64,000 nt of DNA from JAGPUQ01 sp036961295 (GTDB lineage: Bacteria > Pseudomonadota > Gammaproteobacteria > Pseudomonadales > Porticoccaceae): the NCBI GenBank assembly GCA_036961295.1, contig JBALVX010000001.1:1054001-1118000 (forward strand), read 5' to 3'. This document shows positions 53,828-62,874 of the stretch, one piece after another. Below the pieces are notes generated by a model. The model did not search any database and had not been told where the DNA came from. It was given only the letters and a program-made list of their open reading frames with translations. The translations under genes and the position numbers were made by a program. How positions within the stretch are numbered: position 1 is the first letter of the stretch; the number at the start of each line of letters is the position of its first letter.

Positions 53828-54838
53828 ATGAAACGTTTAATTGTGTGCTGCGACGGCACCTGGAATACTCCGCAGGATAATAGCGTCACCAATGTCGTGC
53901 ATATTGCTCGTGCAGTACTGCCGCAGGCCGCAGACGGCACGGAGCAGGTGGTGTTTTACGACTGGGGTGTGGGCACGGATGACAAGTCAGATGCACTTTC
54001 CGGTGGTAGCATCGGCCAGGGGCTGGATAAAAATATTATCGACAGTTACCGCTTTCTGGTGCACAACTATGTGCCGGGGGATGAAATTTATTTCTTTGGT
54101 TTTAGCCGAGGGGCCTACACCGCACGCAGTTGTATCGGGCTGATTCGCAATGCCTGGCTGCTGCGCAAAGCCCACGCCGAACTAATCCCGCAGGCCTATC
54201 ATATCTACCGAACCCTCTGGCATGCGGATGCGCAGAACGCCCAGCATTTTCGCGAACCTCACTGTCAGCAGGTCGGCGTTCGTTTTCTCGGGGTCTGGGA
54301 TACGGTGGGAGCGCTGGGTCTGCCACTGGCACTGTTTAAATCTCTCAACAAAAAACGCTATGCGTTTCACGATACCGCGATCAGTCGCTCGGTGGAAAAC
54401 GCCTATCACGCCCTCGCCATAGACGAACAACGCAAACCTTTCGCGCCCAGCATCTGGAAAACTACCGCTGGCCGTGAGCGCACCGAGCAATGCTGGTTTA
54501 CCGGGGCGCACAGCGATATTGGCGGTGGTTACAGAGAAGCAGGGTTATCGCACATTGCCCTGCAATGGCTGGCAGAAAAAGCCTCTGCTACCGGGCTTGA
54601 ACTCGACGCCCACTACCTGGACTCGATCTACGCGGCCAACGATGAGCAAAAACTCCACAACTCTTACACCGGGGCAGCGAGATTATTGGGTCGCAATCAC
54701 CGCTCTATTGCCACCACCAATGGCGACGAAACCCTGCACGCCTCGGCAGAACAACGTTATCTGACCCGCGCCAATTACCGCCCTAAAAATCTTACCGAGT
54801 ACCTGGCCCGAGACGAGCAGATGCGCCTGCCGCTATAA
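53828..54838 (+). CDS. DUF2235 alpha/beta hydrolase
   Basis: 336 residues from ATG 53828. LIVCCDGTWNTPQDNSVTNV, FGFSRGAYTARSCIGLI (nucleophile Ser in GFSRG), FLGVWDTVGALGLP and WFTGAHSDIGGGY (Asp and His) define DUF2235, the family that includes type VI phospholipase effectors (Tle1) and many stand-alone enzymes. No secretion signal or VgrG/immunity gene is near, so a free cytoplasmic lipase or esterase is likelier. Confidence 0.85.
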   Translation: MKRLIVCCDGTWNTPQDNSVTNVVHIARAVLPQAADGTEQVVFYDWGVGTDDKSDALSGGSIGQGLDKNIIDSYRFLVHNYVPGDEIYFFGFSRGAYTARSCIGLIRNAWLLRKAHAELIPQAYHIYRTLWHADAQNAQHFREPHCQQVGVRFLGVWDTVGALGLPLALFKSLNKKRYAFHDTAISRSVENAYHALAIDEQRKPFAPSIWKTTAGRERTEQCWFTGAHSDIGGGYREAGLSHIALQWLAEKASATGLELDAHYLDSIYAANDEQKLHNSYTGAARLLGRNHRSIATTNGDETLHASAEQRYLTRANYRPKNLTEYLARDEQMRLPL

Positions 54839-54870
54839 AACCAGCATATAAAACCAAGGTATAAAACGCG
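54834..54870. repeat. 13-nt tandem repeat, three units
   Basis: TATAAAACCAGCA, TATAAAACCAAGG and TATAAAACGCGG run on from the last codons and stop of the DUF2235 gene. Confidence 0.9.
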
Positions 54871-55036
54871 GAAACCCCTTTTGCTGGACACTTCTTGCTC
54901 TGCCTTTAACTTCGCTATCTCTAAACATGAGCCAAAGATAGCCGCCCCCGGCATCCGGCGTTAGAATAGCCCGCTGTTTAGCGGTCTCTATGCCGTTAGC
55001 CCTCATCATTACCACCGTCACACAAGGTATCTCAGT

Positions 55037-57970
55037 ATGAACGCACTGGCACACGCCGCTTTTGAACATATCCGCAGCCAGACCGTAGACTCTCTTAATC
55101 TGGAAGTCGAAGAGTATCGGCATCTGAAAACCGGCGCGCAGCATATCCATATTTCCGCTGACAACCCGGAAAACGTGTTTTTGGTGGCGCTGCGTACCGT
55201 GCCGGAAGACTCTAGAGGCGTGGCGCATATTCTTGAGCACACCGCGCTGTGCGGCAGTAAAAAATATCCGGTGCGCGACCCCTTCTTTATGATGATTCGG
55301 CGCTCGTTAAATACCTTTATGAACGCCTTTACCAGTTCCGACTGGACCGCCTACCCCTTTGCCAGCAAAAACCGCAAAGACTTTAGCAATCTGCTCGACG
55401 TGTATCTGGATGCGGTGTTTTTCTCCCGTCTCGACGAGCTGGACTTCGCCCAGGAAGGCCATCGCCTGGAATTTGCCGAAGCAGATAATCCAGAATCGGC
55501 ACTGGTCTACAAAGGTGTGGTGTTCAACGAAATGAAAGGTGCCATGAGTTCGGTGAGTTCTACCCTCTGGCACACCCTGTGCAAATACCTCTACCCAACC
55601 AACACCTACCACTTCAACAGTGGCGGCGACCCGGAGTGTATTCCCGATCTCAGCTACGAACAGTTAGTGCAGTTTTACCAAAGCCACTACCACCCCAGCA
55701 ATGCGGTGTTTATGACCTACGGCGATATTCCCGCTAAAGAGCATCAAGTTAAATTTGAAGAGCAGGCACTGAACCAATTTGAAGCCCTCGATCACCAGAT
55801 TTCGGTGCCCGATGAAAAACGCTATCTCGCGCCGATAGCGGTTGACGAACACTACGCCCTCGACGAAGAAGACAGCTCCGCCAAAACCCATATTGTGGTG
55901 AGCTGGCTACTGGGCAATGCCACCGATCTTAAAGCCAATATGGAAGCCCACCTACTCAACAGCGTGTTGCTGGATAACAGCGCGTCGCCCTTGCTGAAGG
56001 CCCTTGAAACCAGCGACCTCGGCACTTCGCCCTCGCCACTTTGCGGCCTCGACGACTCCCATAAAGAAATGCTCTTTGTGTGCGGACTTGAAGGTAGCGA
56101 GCCAGATCGAGCGGAAGCCGTAGAACAGTTAATACTCGGGGTATTTACCGATATTGCTGAGAACGGCGTGCCTCAGGCACAGGTCGAAGCCTCCCTGCAC
56201 CAGCTCGAACTCAAGCAGCGGGAAGTCGGTGGCGATGGCTACCCCTATGGACTGCAATTAATTCTTACCGGCCTCACCAACGCCACCCATCGCGGCGACC
56301 CGGTCGCCCTGCTCAACCTCGAACCAGTACTGGCACAATTGCGCGAAGATATTGCCGACCCGGAATTTATCAAACAACTGGCGCGCCGCATTATTCTCGA
56401 CAATAGCCATCGCGTGCGACTGACACTACGGCCTGACACCGAACTTTCCCAGCGCCGTCAGCTAGCCGAAGCCAAACAGCTGGCGGAAATAAAAGCGTCG
56501 CTCTCTACCGAAGACCAACAGCATATTGTCGAACGCGCCGCAACGCTGACCCAACGCCAAACCCAGGAAGACGACGAAGGCCTGCTGCCCAAAGTCGGAC
56601 TCGAAGATGTCTCCCCGGAAATGGACTACGTTGCAGCAGCTAATCACCTAAGCTCGCCGATGCCGCTGACCAGTTACAGCGCGGGCACCAATGGCATTGT
56701 CTATCAACAGTTGATTATTGCCTTGCCGCAACTCAGCGAAACCCTGACCGATCTGGTGCCGCTGTACACCACCTGCCTGACTGAGCTCGGTGTGGGCAAA
56801 CGCGACTACCTTGCTACGCAAATGTGGCAGGCCACGATCAGCGGTGGTTTTAGCGCCTACGCCAGCGTGCGCAGTCAACCCGACGACGTACAAACCCTGA
56901 ACGGGCATTTGGTGCTCTCCGCCAAGGGGCTCGCCACCAATCAGGCCGAATTAACCGCCTTGATGACTGAGACTTTAAGCGATGTGCGGTTTGATGAACT
57001 CTCCCGCATCCGCGAATTGGTTGCCCAGATTCGCGCACGCTCAGAAGCCAGCGTCACCGGCAATGGCCACTCGCTGGCGATGTCTGCAGCGGCAGCGAAA
57101 CTCAGCCCCGGCGCAGAGATGGGCCACCGCTGGGGTGGTTTGTACGCAATTAAAGCCATCAAAACCCTCGACAGCGCACTGAACGATACCGCCGCGCTAG
57201 AAACATTGTCACAACAATTACAGGAAATTCACCAGCAGGTCTTACAAGGCCAGCGGCAATTTTTACTGGTTGCCGAAGCGGACAAACTCGCCGACTTTGA
57301 ACAAGGTGCAAGCGGCCAACTCAGCACAAACAGCAGCGAGGGCTTTACGCCTTTTCAACGCCCGAGCTTGTGCGAACCAGCCAATCAATTATGGACCACC
57401 AGTACCCAGGTGAATTTTTGCGCCCGCGCCTACCCCACCGTGCCCATGGAACACCCGGATGCACCAGCGCTGAACGTGCTGGGCGGGTTTTTACGCAACG
57501 GGTACCTGCATACTGCCATTCGCGAACAGGGCGGCGCCTACGGTGGCGGTGCCGGACAGGACAACAACTCCGGGGCTTTCCGGTTTTACTCCTACCGCGA
57601 CCCCCGGCTAGAAGAAACCCTGGCGGATTTTGATCAGTCGCTGCAATGGCTAGCCTCTCCGCCCTCGGGCCAGCACGAGTGGCAGCAGGTCGAAGAAGCC
57701 ATTCTCGGCGTGATTTCCAGCATCGATAAGCCAGGTTCTCCCGCCGGCGAAGCCAAGCAAACCTTTCATGCCGAGTTGAGTGGCCGCAGCCGCGAAAAAC
57801 GCGAGCAGTTTCGCAATCGGGTATTGGCCGTCACCCTCGACGACTTACTACGCGTCGCCAGCACTTATTTGACGCCCGATAAAGCCAGTACTGCGATCAT
57901 TACCAGTGCCGATCGAGCGGCTGAGCTGGGTGATTTGGCTCTCAGCAATCTCGAAACTCATGTTTTGTAA
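55037..57970 (+). CDS. M16C metallopeptidase (presequence-protease type)
   Basis: 977 residues. The inverted zinc motif is HILEHTALCGSKKYPVRDPF (HxxEH), with the distal glutamate expected in the GVVFNEMKGAM segment. NTFMNAFTSSDWTAYPFAS and the C-terminal LREQGGAYGG-like stretch (AIREQGGAYGGGAGQDN) match the M16C group related to PreP and Cym1, which degrade peptides inside a closed chamber. No signal peptide. Monocistronic by position. Confidence 0.92.
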   Translation: MNALAHAAFEHIRSQTVDSLNLEVEEYRHLKTGAQHIHISADNPENVFLVALRTVPEDSRGVAHILEHTALCGSKKYPVRDPFFMMIRRSLNTFMNAFTSSDWTAYPFASKNRKDFSNLLDVYLDAVFFSRLDELDFAQEGHRLEFAEADNPESALVYKGVVFNEMKGAMSSVSSTLWHTLCKYLYPTNTYHFNSGGDPECIPDLSYEQLVQFYQSHYHPSNAVFMTYGDIPAKEHQVKFEEQALNQFEALDHQISVPDEKRYLAPIAVDEHYALDEEDSSAKTHIVVSWLLGNATDLKANMEAHLLNSVLLDNSASPLLKALETSDLGTSPSPLCGLDDSHKEMLFVCGLEGSEPDRAEAVEQLILGVFTDIAENGVPQAQVEASLHQLELKQREVGGDGYPYGLQLILTGLTNATHRGDPVALLNLEPVLAQLREDIADPEFIKQLARRIILDNSHRVRLTLRPDTELSQRRQLAEAKQLAEIKASLSTEDQQHIVERAATLTQRQTQEDDEGLLPKVGLEDVSPEMDYVAAANHLSSPMPLTSYSAGTNGIVYQQLIIALPQLSETLTDLVPLYTTCLTELGVGKRDYLATQMWQATISGGFSAYASVRSQPDDVQTLNGHLVLSAKGLATNQAELTALMTETLSDVRFDELSRIRELVAQIRARSEASVTGNGHSLAMSAAAAKLSPGAEMGHRWGGLYAIKAIKTLDSALNDTAALETLSQQLQEIHQQVLQGQRQFLLVAEADKLADFEQGASGQLSTNSSEGFTPFQRPSLCEPANQLWTTSTQVNFCARAYPTVPMEHPDAPALNVLGGFLRNGYLHTAIREQGGAYGGGAGQDNNSGAFRFYSYRDPRLEETLADFDQSLQWLASPPSGQHEWQQVEEAILGVISSIDKPGSPAGEAKQTFHAELSGRSREKREQFRNRVLAVTLDDLLRVASTYLTPDKASTAIITSADRAAELGDLALSNLETHVL

Positions 57971-58039
57971 ATGAGCTTTTATAAATGACGCTTTATAGAT
58001 GAACAAGCATACGCACACCATGATGGTTACAAAGACTCC

Positions 58040-58843
58040 ATGAGCCAGCGCGATGATTTTTCTCACGAGAACGCATCTGGAGATACATTATCCAGAGACA
58101 AGCTGTTCTCACAGCCGCTGGCGGATATTGCCGGGTTTACCTTCGACGATAAAGTCGTCGAAGTATTTCCCGATATGATTCGCCGCTCCGTGCCCGGTTA
58201 CGAAACCATTGTCGCCATGACCGGCGCGCTGGCCGAACGCTACGCCGTAACCGGCAGTCGCTGTTACGATCTCGGTTGCTCTCTGGGTGCCTCTTCCCTC
58301 GCCATGCGCAATAACATTGGTGAGCGAGACTGCACCATTATTGCTATCGATAATTCCCCGGCTATGGCCGAGCGCTGCCAGCAGGTCGTCGCGGCTCACG
58401 CCCCGGCAACAACACTGACAACAACGCTGGCTCACCCCGCGTCGGTGGATATTCGTATCGGTGATGTGAGAGACATCGAGATCAGCAATGCCTCGATGGT
58501 GGTGATGAATTTCACTCTGCAATTTATTCCGCTCCCAGATCGCCTCGCACTACTGGAAAATATTTATCGCGGGCTACTCCCCGGCGGAGTGTTGGTGTTA
58601 TCGGAAAAAATTGCGTTTTCCGACACCCACTTAAACGCCTTGATGATCGACCTCCATCACGCCTTTAAACGCGCCAACGGTTATAGCGAACTGGAAGTCA
58701 GCCAGAAACGCAGCGCGCTGGAAAACGTACTGACACCGGAAACCCTGGACACCCACCGCGAGCGTTTGCGCGATGTAGGTTTTAGCGAAGTGGATGTCTG
58801 GTTCCAATGTTTTAATTTCGCCTCACTGCTAGCCATTAAGTAA
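58040..58843 (+). CDS. cmoA: Carboxy-S-adenosylmethionine synthase
   Basis: 267 residues. DDKVVEVFPDMIRRSVPGYE, RCYDLGCSLGASSLAMR (SAM site), AIDNSPAMAERCQQ and VVMNFTLQFIPLPDR match CmoA, which makes carboxy-SAM from SAM and prephenate for wobble uridine modification. A disordered N-terminus of about 20 residues precedes the core. A loop near residue 115 carries a Thr/Ala-rich stretch. 12 nt separate it from cmoB. Confidence 0.94.
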   Translation: MSQRDDFSHENASGDTLSRDKLFSQPLADIAGFTFDDKVVEVFPDMIRRSVPGYETIVAMTGALAERYAVTGSRCYDLGCSLGASSLAMRNNIGERDCTIIAIDNSPAMAERCQQVVAAHAPATTLTTTLAHPASVDIRIGDVRDIEISNASMVVMNFTLQFIPLPDRLALLENIYRGLLPGGVLVLSEKIAFSDTHLNALMIDLHHAFKRANGYSELEVSQKRSALENVLTPETLDTHRERLRDVGFSEVDVWFQCFNFASLLAIK

Positions 58844-58855
58844 GCGCGCCCCTAG

Positions 58856-59917
58856 ATGATCGACTACCAAAATCTTATCGATGCACTGGCTCGAGAACGT
58901 CTACAAAAAAAAGGTTACCCACAAGAAAAAGAGCCTCTGCAACAATGGGCGCAGCGCTTACCCGAACAAATAGCCCGCGGCCTAAGCCAGCAACGCTGGG
59001 GGGACTTACCCCAATGGCAGCAAGTTTTAACCGACCTGCCAGCGCTGACACCTTCCACGATTGATTTTCGCGACGGCGTGACCATCGGCTCACCTGAAGA
59101 TGCCAGCGACGCACAACGAGACACACTTAAAACCGTGCTGATGGGTCTACACCCCTGGCGTAAAGGGCCCCACGACCTGTTCGGTCTTAACGTGGATACC
59201 GAGTGGCGCTCCGACTGGAAATGGGATCGGCTACTGCCCCATATCCGGCCCCTCGATAATCATCTGGTACTCGATGTCGGTTGCGGCAACGGCTATCACT
59301 GCTGGCGCATGTACGGTGCCGGTGCACGGCGCGTTATTGGTATCGACCCCTCGCCGCGCTTTGTGCATCAGTTCTATGCGCTGAAAAGTTATGCAATAAA
59401 GAGCTATGCCTTAAAAAGTAATACAGTTAAAAACAATCAACCCGCAACCCAGGAATTACCGGTCGATGTACTCCCCCTGGGCATTGAAGATGTTCCTGCC
59501 GACCTCGCCGCCTTCGACACCGCGTTCTCTATGGGCGTGCTCTACCATCGTCGTTCGCCGCTGGATCACCTGCGCGAACTCAAAGCCTGCCTCAAACCCG
59601 GTGGACAACTGGTGCTGGAAACCCTGATCACCGAAGGCGAGCTTGGCCATACATTGGTGCCGGAAGGCCGCTACGCAAAAATGCGCAACGTGTGGTTTCT
59701 GCCCAGCGCACCAACACTGGTGTCGTGGCTGCGTAAAACGGGCTTTAAGAATGTCCGGGTCGCAGATACTGCTGTCACTACTGTTGAGGAACAACGCGCC
59801 ACCGAGTGGATGAATTTTGAGTCGCTGGCGGATTTTCTCGACCCGAACGACTCCAGTCGTACTCTTGAAGGCCATCCAGCACCGCAGCGGGCCATTATCC
59901 TTGCTGATAACCATTAG
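58856..59917 (+). CDS. cmoB: tRNA U34 carboxymethyltransferase
   Basis: 353 residues. WRSDWKWDRLLPHIRPL, VLDVGCGNGYHCWRMYGAGA, SMGVLYHRRSPLDHL and RTEWM-like ATEWMNFESLADFLDP define CmoB, which uses carboxy-SAM from CmoA to finish 5-oxyacetyl uridine at tRNA position 34. The region after GIDPSPRFVHQF has four five-residue repeats (separate entry), about 20 residues more than E. coli CmoB. It directly follows cmoA. Confidence 0.95.
   Translation: MIDYQNLIDALARERLQKKGYPQEKEPLQQWAQRLPEQIARGLSQQRWGDLPQWQQVLTDLPALTPSTIDFRDGVTIGSPEDASDAQRDTLKTVLMGLHPWRKGPHDLFGLNVDTEWRSDWKWDRLLPHIRPLDNHLVLDVGCGNGYHCWRMYGAGARRVIGIDPSPRFVHQFYALKSYAIKSYALKSNTVKNNQPATQELPVDVLPLGIEDVPADLAAFDTAFSMGVLYHRRSPLDHLRELKACLKPGGQLVLETLITEGELGHTLVPEGRYAKMRNVWFLPSAPTLVSWLRKTGFKNVRVADTAVTTVEEQRATEWMNFESLADFLDPNDSSRTLEGHPAPQRAIILADNH
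59373..59434 (+). repeat. In-frame 15-nt tandem repeat inside cmoB
   Basis: Four 15-nt units (TATGCGCTGAAAAGT, TATGCAATAAAGAGC, TATGCCTTAAAAAGT, AATACAGTTAAAAAC) encode YALKS, YAIKS, YALKS and NTVKN. Confidence 0.95.
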
Positions 59918-59987
59918 ACCGCTACTAGATAACTGCGATATAAGCCATCTTGATCCCAGACCGCACAATCGGTATTGTTGCGCGCTG

Positions 59988-60039
59988 TTAATAATTACTA
60001 TTCATAATGACTATCAATAATCACTACCAATAATTACCA
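59988..60039. repeat. Degenerate 13-nt tandem repeat
   Basis: TAATAATTACTATTCA, TAATGACTATCAA, TAATCACTACCAA and TAATTACCAGG lie directly before the ribosome binding site of the acyl-CoA ligase gene. Confidence 0.85.
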
Positions 60040-60049
60040 GGGGGAACCA

Positions 60050-61606
60050 ATGTCCGAAGGCGTATTTTTTGCTGATCGTTTTGCAGAACTTCAACAAACC
60101 CAAGGCAACGATGTAGCCATCGTTTTTGAGGATCGCAACATCACCTTCGGTGATCTCATCTCCCGCAGCTGGCAAGTCGGTAACGGCCTACTGGAGATGG
60201 GTATCCCACGCCAGGAGCGCATCGCTCACCTGGGTAAAAACTCCCCCGAATTCTTTGAGATTTTTATTGCCGGATGCGCCTCCGCCCATGCACTGGCGGG
60301 TATTAACTGGCGTTTGGCTGGCCCGGAAGTCGAACAAATTCTCAATTACACCGAAAACTCCGTGTTGTTTGTCGATAGAGAGTTTTACCCAACCATTGAA
60401 GCCATTGAAGGCAATCTAACCCACATTAAACACATCATCGCGCTAGACGGCGGACACGAGCGCTGGCTGGATTATGCACAATGGCGCGACGCGCAGGCCG
60501 ATACCCGTCCCGATGTCACCATCAACGGCGACGACGACATTCTGCATCTCTATACCAGCGGCACTACCGGCTTACCGAAAGGCGTACAACTTACCAACCA
60601 GGGTTACCTGGATGTGTTCAATGCCTTCACCAGTGACGGTATTTTCGATATTGATCAAAGCTCCGTATTCATTAACGTGATGCCTTTATTCCATGTCGGC
60701 GGCGTCAACCCCACCGTTATGCCCCTGCTATGCGGCGCCAAATTTCATCTACTGACAGATTTCGAGCCGACCCGGGTTCTCGATACCCTCGCCGACGAAG
60801 GTATTACCAACGCCTTGTTTGTTCCCGCCATGATTCAGATGCTGCTGCAGGAACCCAACGTGCGTAAGCGGGATTACAGCAAGCTCGAATACATCTACTA
60901 CGGCGCATCCCCTATTTCCGAATCCGTGCTCACCGAAGCCCTGGAAGTGTTTGGCTGCAAATTTATTCAACTCTACGGCGCGACTGAAAACTACGGTCTG
61001 GCGACTAAATTACCTCCCGAAGTCCACGTGCCCGGAAGTGAAAAATTGCGTTCCTGTGGTCGTGCCGTTAAAGGGCTCACCATCAAAATCGTTGATGGCG
61101 ATGGCAACGAAGTCCCCACCGGAGAAGTCGGTGAAATCATGATCCAATGCGACTGGCTGCTGAAGTCTTACTGGAAAAAGCCCGAAGAAAGCGCGGAAGT
61201 TACCGCCGGCGGTTGGTACCACAGCGGTGATGCCGCCAGCGTCGATGAGGACGGCTTCGTCTACATCAAAGACCGCGTTAAAGACATGATCATCACCGGT
61301 GGCGAAAACGTCTTCCCTGCCGAGGTAGAGAACGCCCTTCACAGCCACCCAGACATTACCGATGTTGCCGTCATCGGCGTACCCGACGACAAATGGGGTG
61401 AAGCCATCGTCGCCGCCGTTGTTCTTGGCCCCGGCGTAGAACTCAGCGAAACCGAGGTCATTGACTACGCCCGCACCCAGGTCGCCGGCTTTAAGGTTCC
61501 CAAAGCCATCAACTTTATCGACGCCTTGCCGCGCAACCCCTCCGGTAAAATTCTGCGTCGGGAACTCCGCGCCCCCTACTGGGAAGGTAAAACCCGGGGC
61601 GTTTAG
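60050..61606 (+). CDS. AMP-forming acyl-CoA ligase
   Basis: 518 residues of the ANL superfamily. LYTSGTTGLPKGVQLTNQG, LYGATENYGLATKLPPE, WYHSGDAASVDEDG, DRVKDMIITGGENVFPAEVE and RNPSGKILRRELR (catalytic Lys) are complete. CAGGGGGAA precedes the ATG. It is distinct from the ligase at 28901. Fatty or other carboxylic acid substrate is not resolved. Confidence 0.93.
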   Translation: MSEGVFFADRFAELQQTQGNDVAIVFEDRNITFGDLISRSWQVGNGLLEMGIPRQERIAHLGKNSPEFFEIFIAGCASAHALAGINWRLAGPEVEQILNYTENSVLFVDREFYPTIEAIEGNLTHIKHIIALDGGHERWLDYAQWRDAQADTRPDVTINGDDDILHLYTSGTTGLPKGVQLTNQGYLDVFNAFTSDGIFDIDQSSVFINVMPLFHVGGVNPTVMPLLCGAKFHLLTDFEPTRVLDTLADEGITNALFVPAMIQMLLQEPNVRKRDYSKLEYIYYGASPISESVLTEALEVFGCKFIQLYGATENYGLATKLPPEVHVPGSEKLRSCGRAVKGLTIKIVDGDGNEVPTGEVGEIMIQCDWLLKSYWKKPEESAEVTAGGWYHSGDAASVDEDGFVYIKDRVKDMIITGGENVFPAEVENALHSHPDITDVAVIGVPDDKWGEAIVAAVVLGPGVELSETEVIDYARTQVAGFKVPKAINFIDALPRNPSGKILRRELRAPYWEGKTRGV

Positions 61607-61677
61607 ACCTTAATGCCCATCTTCTCGATATCTATCTTGACCATTGAGAGGCGCTTCCCTATAGTACCGGCCCTTAC

Positions 61678-61754
61678 GCACTCGTAGCTCAGCTGGATAG
61701 AGTACCCGGCTACGAACCGGGCGGTCGGTGGTTCGAATCCACCCGAGTGCACCA
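61678..61754 (+). tRNA. tRNA-Arg (ACG)
   Basis: Cloverleaf starting GCACTCG with anticodon ACG (read as ICG) in the loop CTACGAA, GGTTCGAATCC T-arm and encoded CCA. Confidence 0.96.
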
Positions 61755-62136
61755 TATTAAAAACCCGACCTTGTGTCGGGTTTTTTTATGGTCACGAGTG
61801 GAGGGTGAGAACCACCCGGTTCGACAAATTGCGCCAGCAATTTGGACCGAGGAGCAGAGCGACGACGCCCGCAGGGGCAAAACGGCCGCAAGCCGTTTTG
61901 AGTCAATCCACCCGAGTGCACCATATCTTTTTACTATCAAGAAATACCCGGCCTTGTGCCGGGTTTTTTTATGGGTCACGAGTGGAGGTGAGAACCACCC
62001 GGTTCGACAAATTGCGCCAGCAATTTGGACCGAGGAGCACCGCGACGACGCCCACAGGGGCAAAACGACAACAAGCCGTTTAGAGTCAATCCTCCCGAGT
62101 GCGCCATATAAAGAATCCGACCTTGTGTCGGAAAAC
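61755..62136 (+). repeat. Two tRNA-Arg-derived tandem units and a cut third
   Basis: Unit 1 (61755-61923) and unit 2 (61924-62106) each carry a terminator hairpin, a GC-rich block with CAAATTGCGCCAGCAATTTG, and end in the last 19 nt of the tRNA (AATCCACCCGAGTGCACCA, with two changes in unit 2). A third unit keeps only its first 30 nt, with the terminator T-run lost, up to about 62136. From 62137 to 62175 nothing is recognised; then the second integron leader begins. Confidence 0.93.
61762..61787 (+). terminator. Terminator after tRNA-Arg (also in unit 2)
   Basis: AACCCGAC/GTCGGGTT stem with seven T. A second copy, CCCGGC/GCCGGG with seven T, is at 61947-61971. Confidence 0.9.
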
Positions 62137-62175
62137 CTTGAGAAGCGCATCCCATCTAAACCGTCCTAAAAGCCA

Positions 62176-62432
62176 AGATCAGCAGACCCCTTTCCCTGTA
62201 TCTTGGGAACGTATACTGTAACTCTTTGATTTTTAAGGAGGCCGGGTTATGATCAGTGGCGTGGAAACATGAAGATAATTGGAGAGAATCCATTGTTTCT
62301 TCTCTATGGAGAATTAAGTATTGATGGAGACTCCTTGTTTTTAAAGAAGTACTCTTTGTGCTTGATCGTAATTACTATAATTTTCAAGCAAAAGTGATAT
62401 GAAGCGTAAGGCTATTGAATAAACTGTTATGT
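62176..62432 (+). promoter_or_regulatory. Integron leader with presumed attI, copy 2
   Basis: 257 nt matching the leader at 48181-48437 in inverted orientation. The first 70 nt (AGATCAGCAGACCCCTTTCC onward) and the last 60 nt are nearly identical; the middle has drifted. TATACT at 62212-62217 is kept. It ends with the GTTATGT core at 62426-62432 next to the first cassette. Confidence 0.85.
62249..62272 (+). CDS. Short leader ORF, second copy
   Basis: AAGGAGG, 8 nt, ATG and seven codons (MISGVET). Same position, ribosome binding site and first codons as the short ORF at 48335-48364; the end has drifted to an earlier stop. Confidence 0.4.
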   Translation: MISGVET

Positions 62433-62442
62433 GTAATAAAAA

Positions 62443-62769
62443 ATGAAAGATACATTCTCTTATTCGGCAAGGTGGGATTCAGTTGGTTTAGATTGTGCTT
62501 TTTGCAAGTACCAAAACGATGTTGAGTGGCCAAATAAAAATAGAGATTATGCCTGTGAACTTCATAAAATCTCATTGGCAGTTACAATAGCAAAAAATGG
62601 ATTTAAAGAAGGTGAGTGGTTTTGTTCAAAATTTATAAGTAATGGCAAAGCTAATGACAAAGCATTAAACGAGTTCGCATCTTTCAGTAATGCACTTGAA
62701 CCTGATGTTTTATATGGAGCTTATGGTAAAAATGGAAGCCTTAAAGAAATACCATTTTCAGAACTGTAA
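62443..62769 (+). CDS. Cysteine-containing hypothetical protein (cassette A)
   Basis: 108 residues with CAFCKYQND, YACELHKIS and WFCSKF, a spacing that could bind a metal or iron-sulfur cluster. The start region reads WDSVGLDCAFCKY. No family recognised. There is no ribosome binding site before the ATG, so translation may depend on the leader ORF. Cytoplasmic by composition. Confidence 0.65.
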   Translation: MKDTFSYSARWDSVGLDCAFCKYQNDVEWPNKNRDYACELHKISLAVTIAKNGFKEGEWFCSKFISNGKANDKALNEFASFSNALEPDVLYGAYGKNGSLKEIPFSEL

Positions 62770-62775
62770 AGAAAC

Positions 62776-62855
62776 ACATAACAAGGCAATCAAGACCGTT
62801 CGCTTTCGCTCACTGGGACGCCGTAAAGCGGCGCCCCTTATTTAAGTCGTTAATG
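62776..62855 (+). other. attC site of cassette A
   Basis: About 80 nt from ACATAAC to GTTAATG; inner arms GGGACGCCG/CGGCGCCCC and a AAGGC...outer pair. The terminal core deviates slightly from GTTRRRY. Confidence 0.78.
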
Positions 62856-62874
62856 CGCACAGGAGAGATCGCGA

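Noticed and set aside
53828..54838. Type VI secretion effector module
   Set aside because: DUF2235 alone is not enough; no VgrG, immunity or adaptor gene is adjacent.
61710..62169. Open frames of 92-146 codons on both strands
   Set aside because: They cross tRNA-Arg and its repeats; the protein sequence repeats with the DNA unit.
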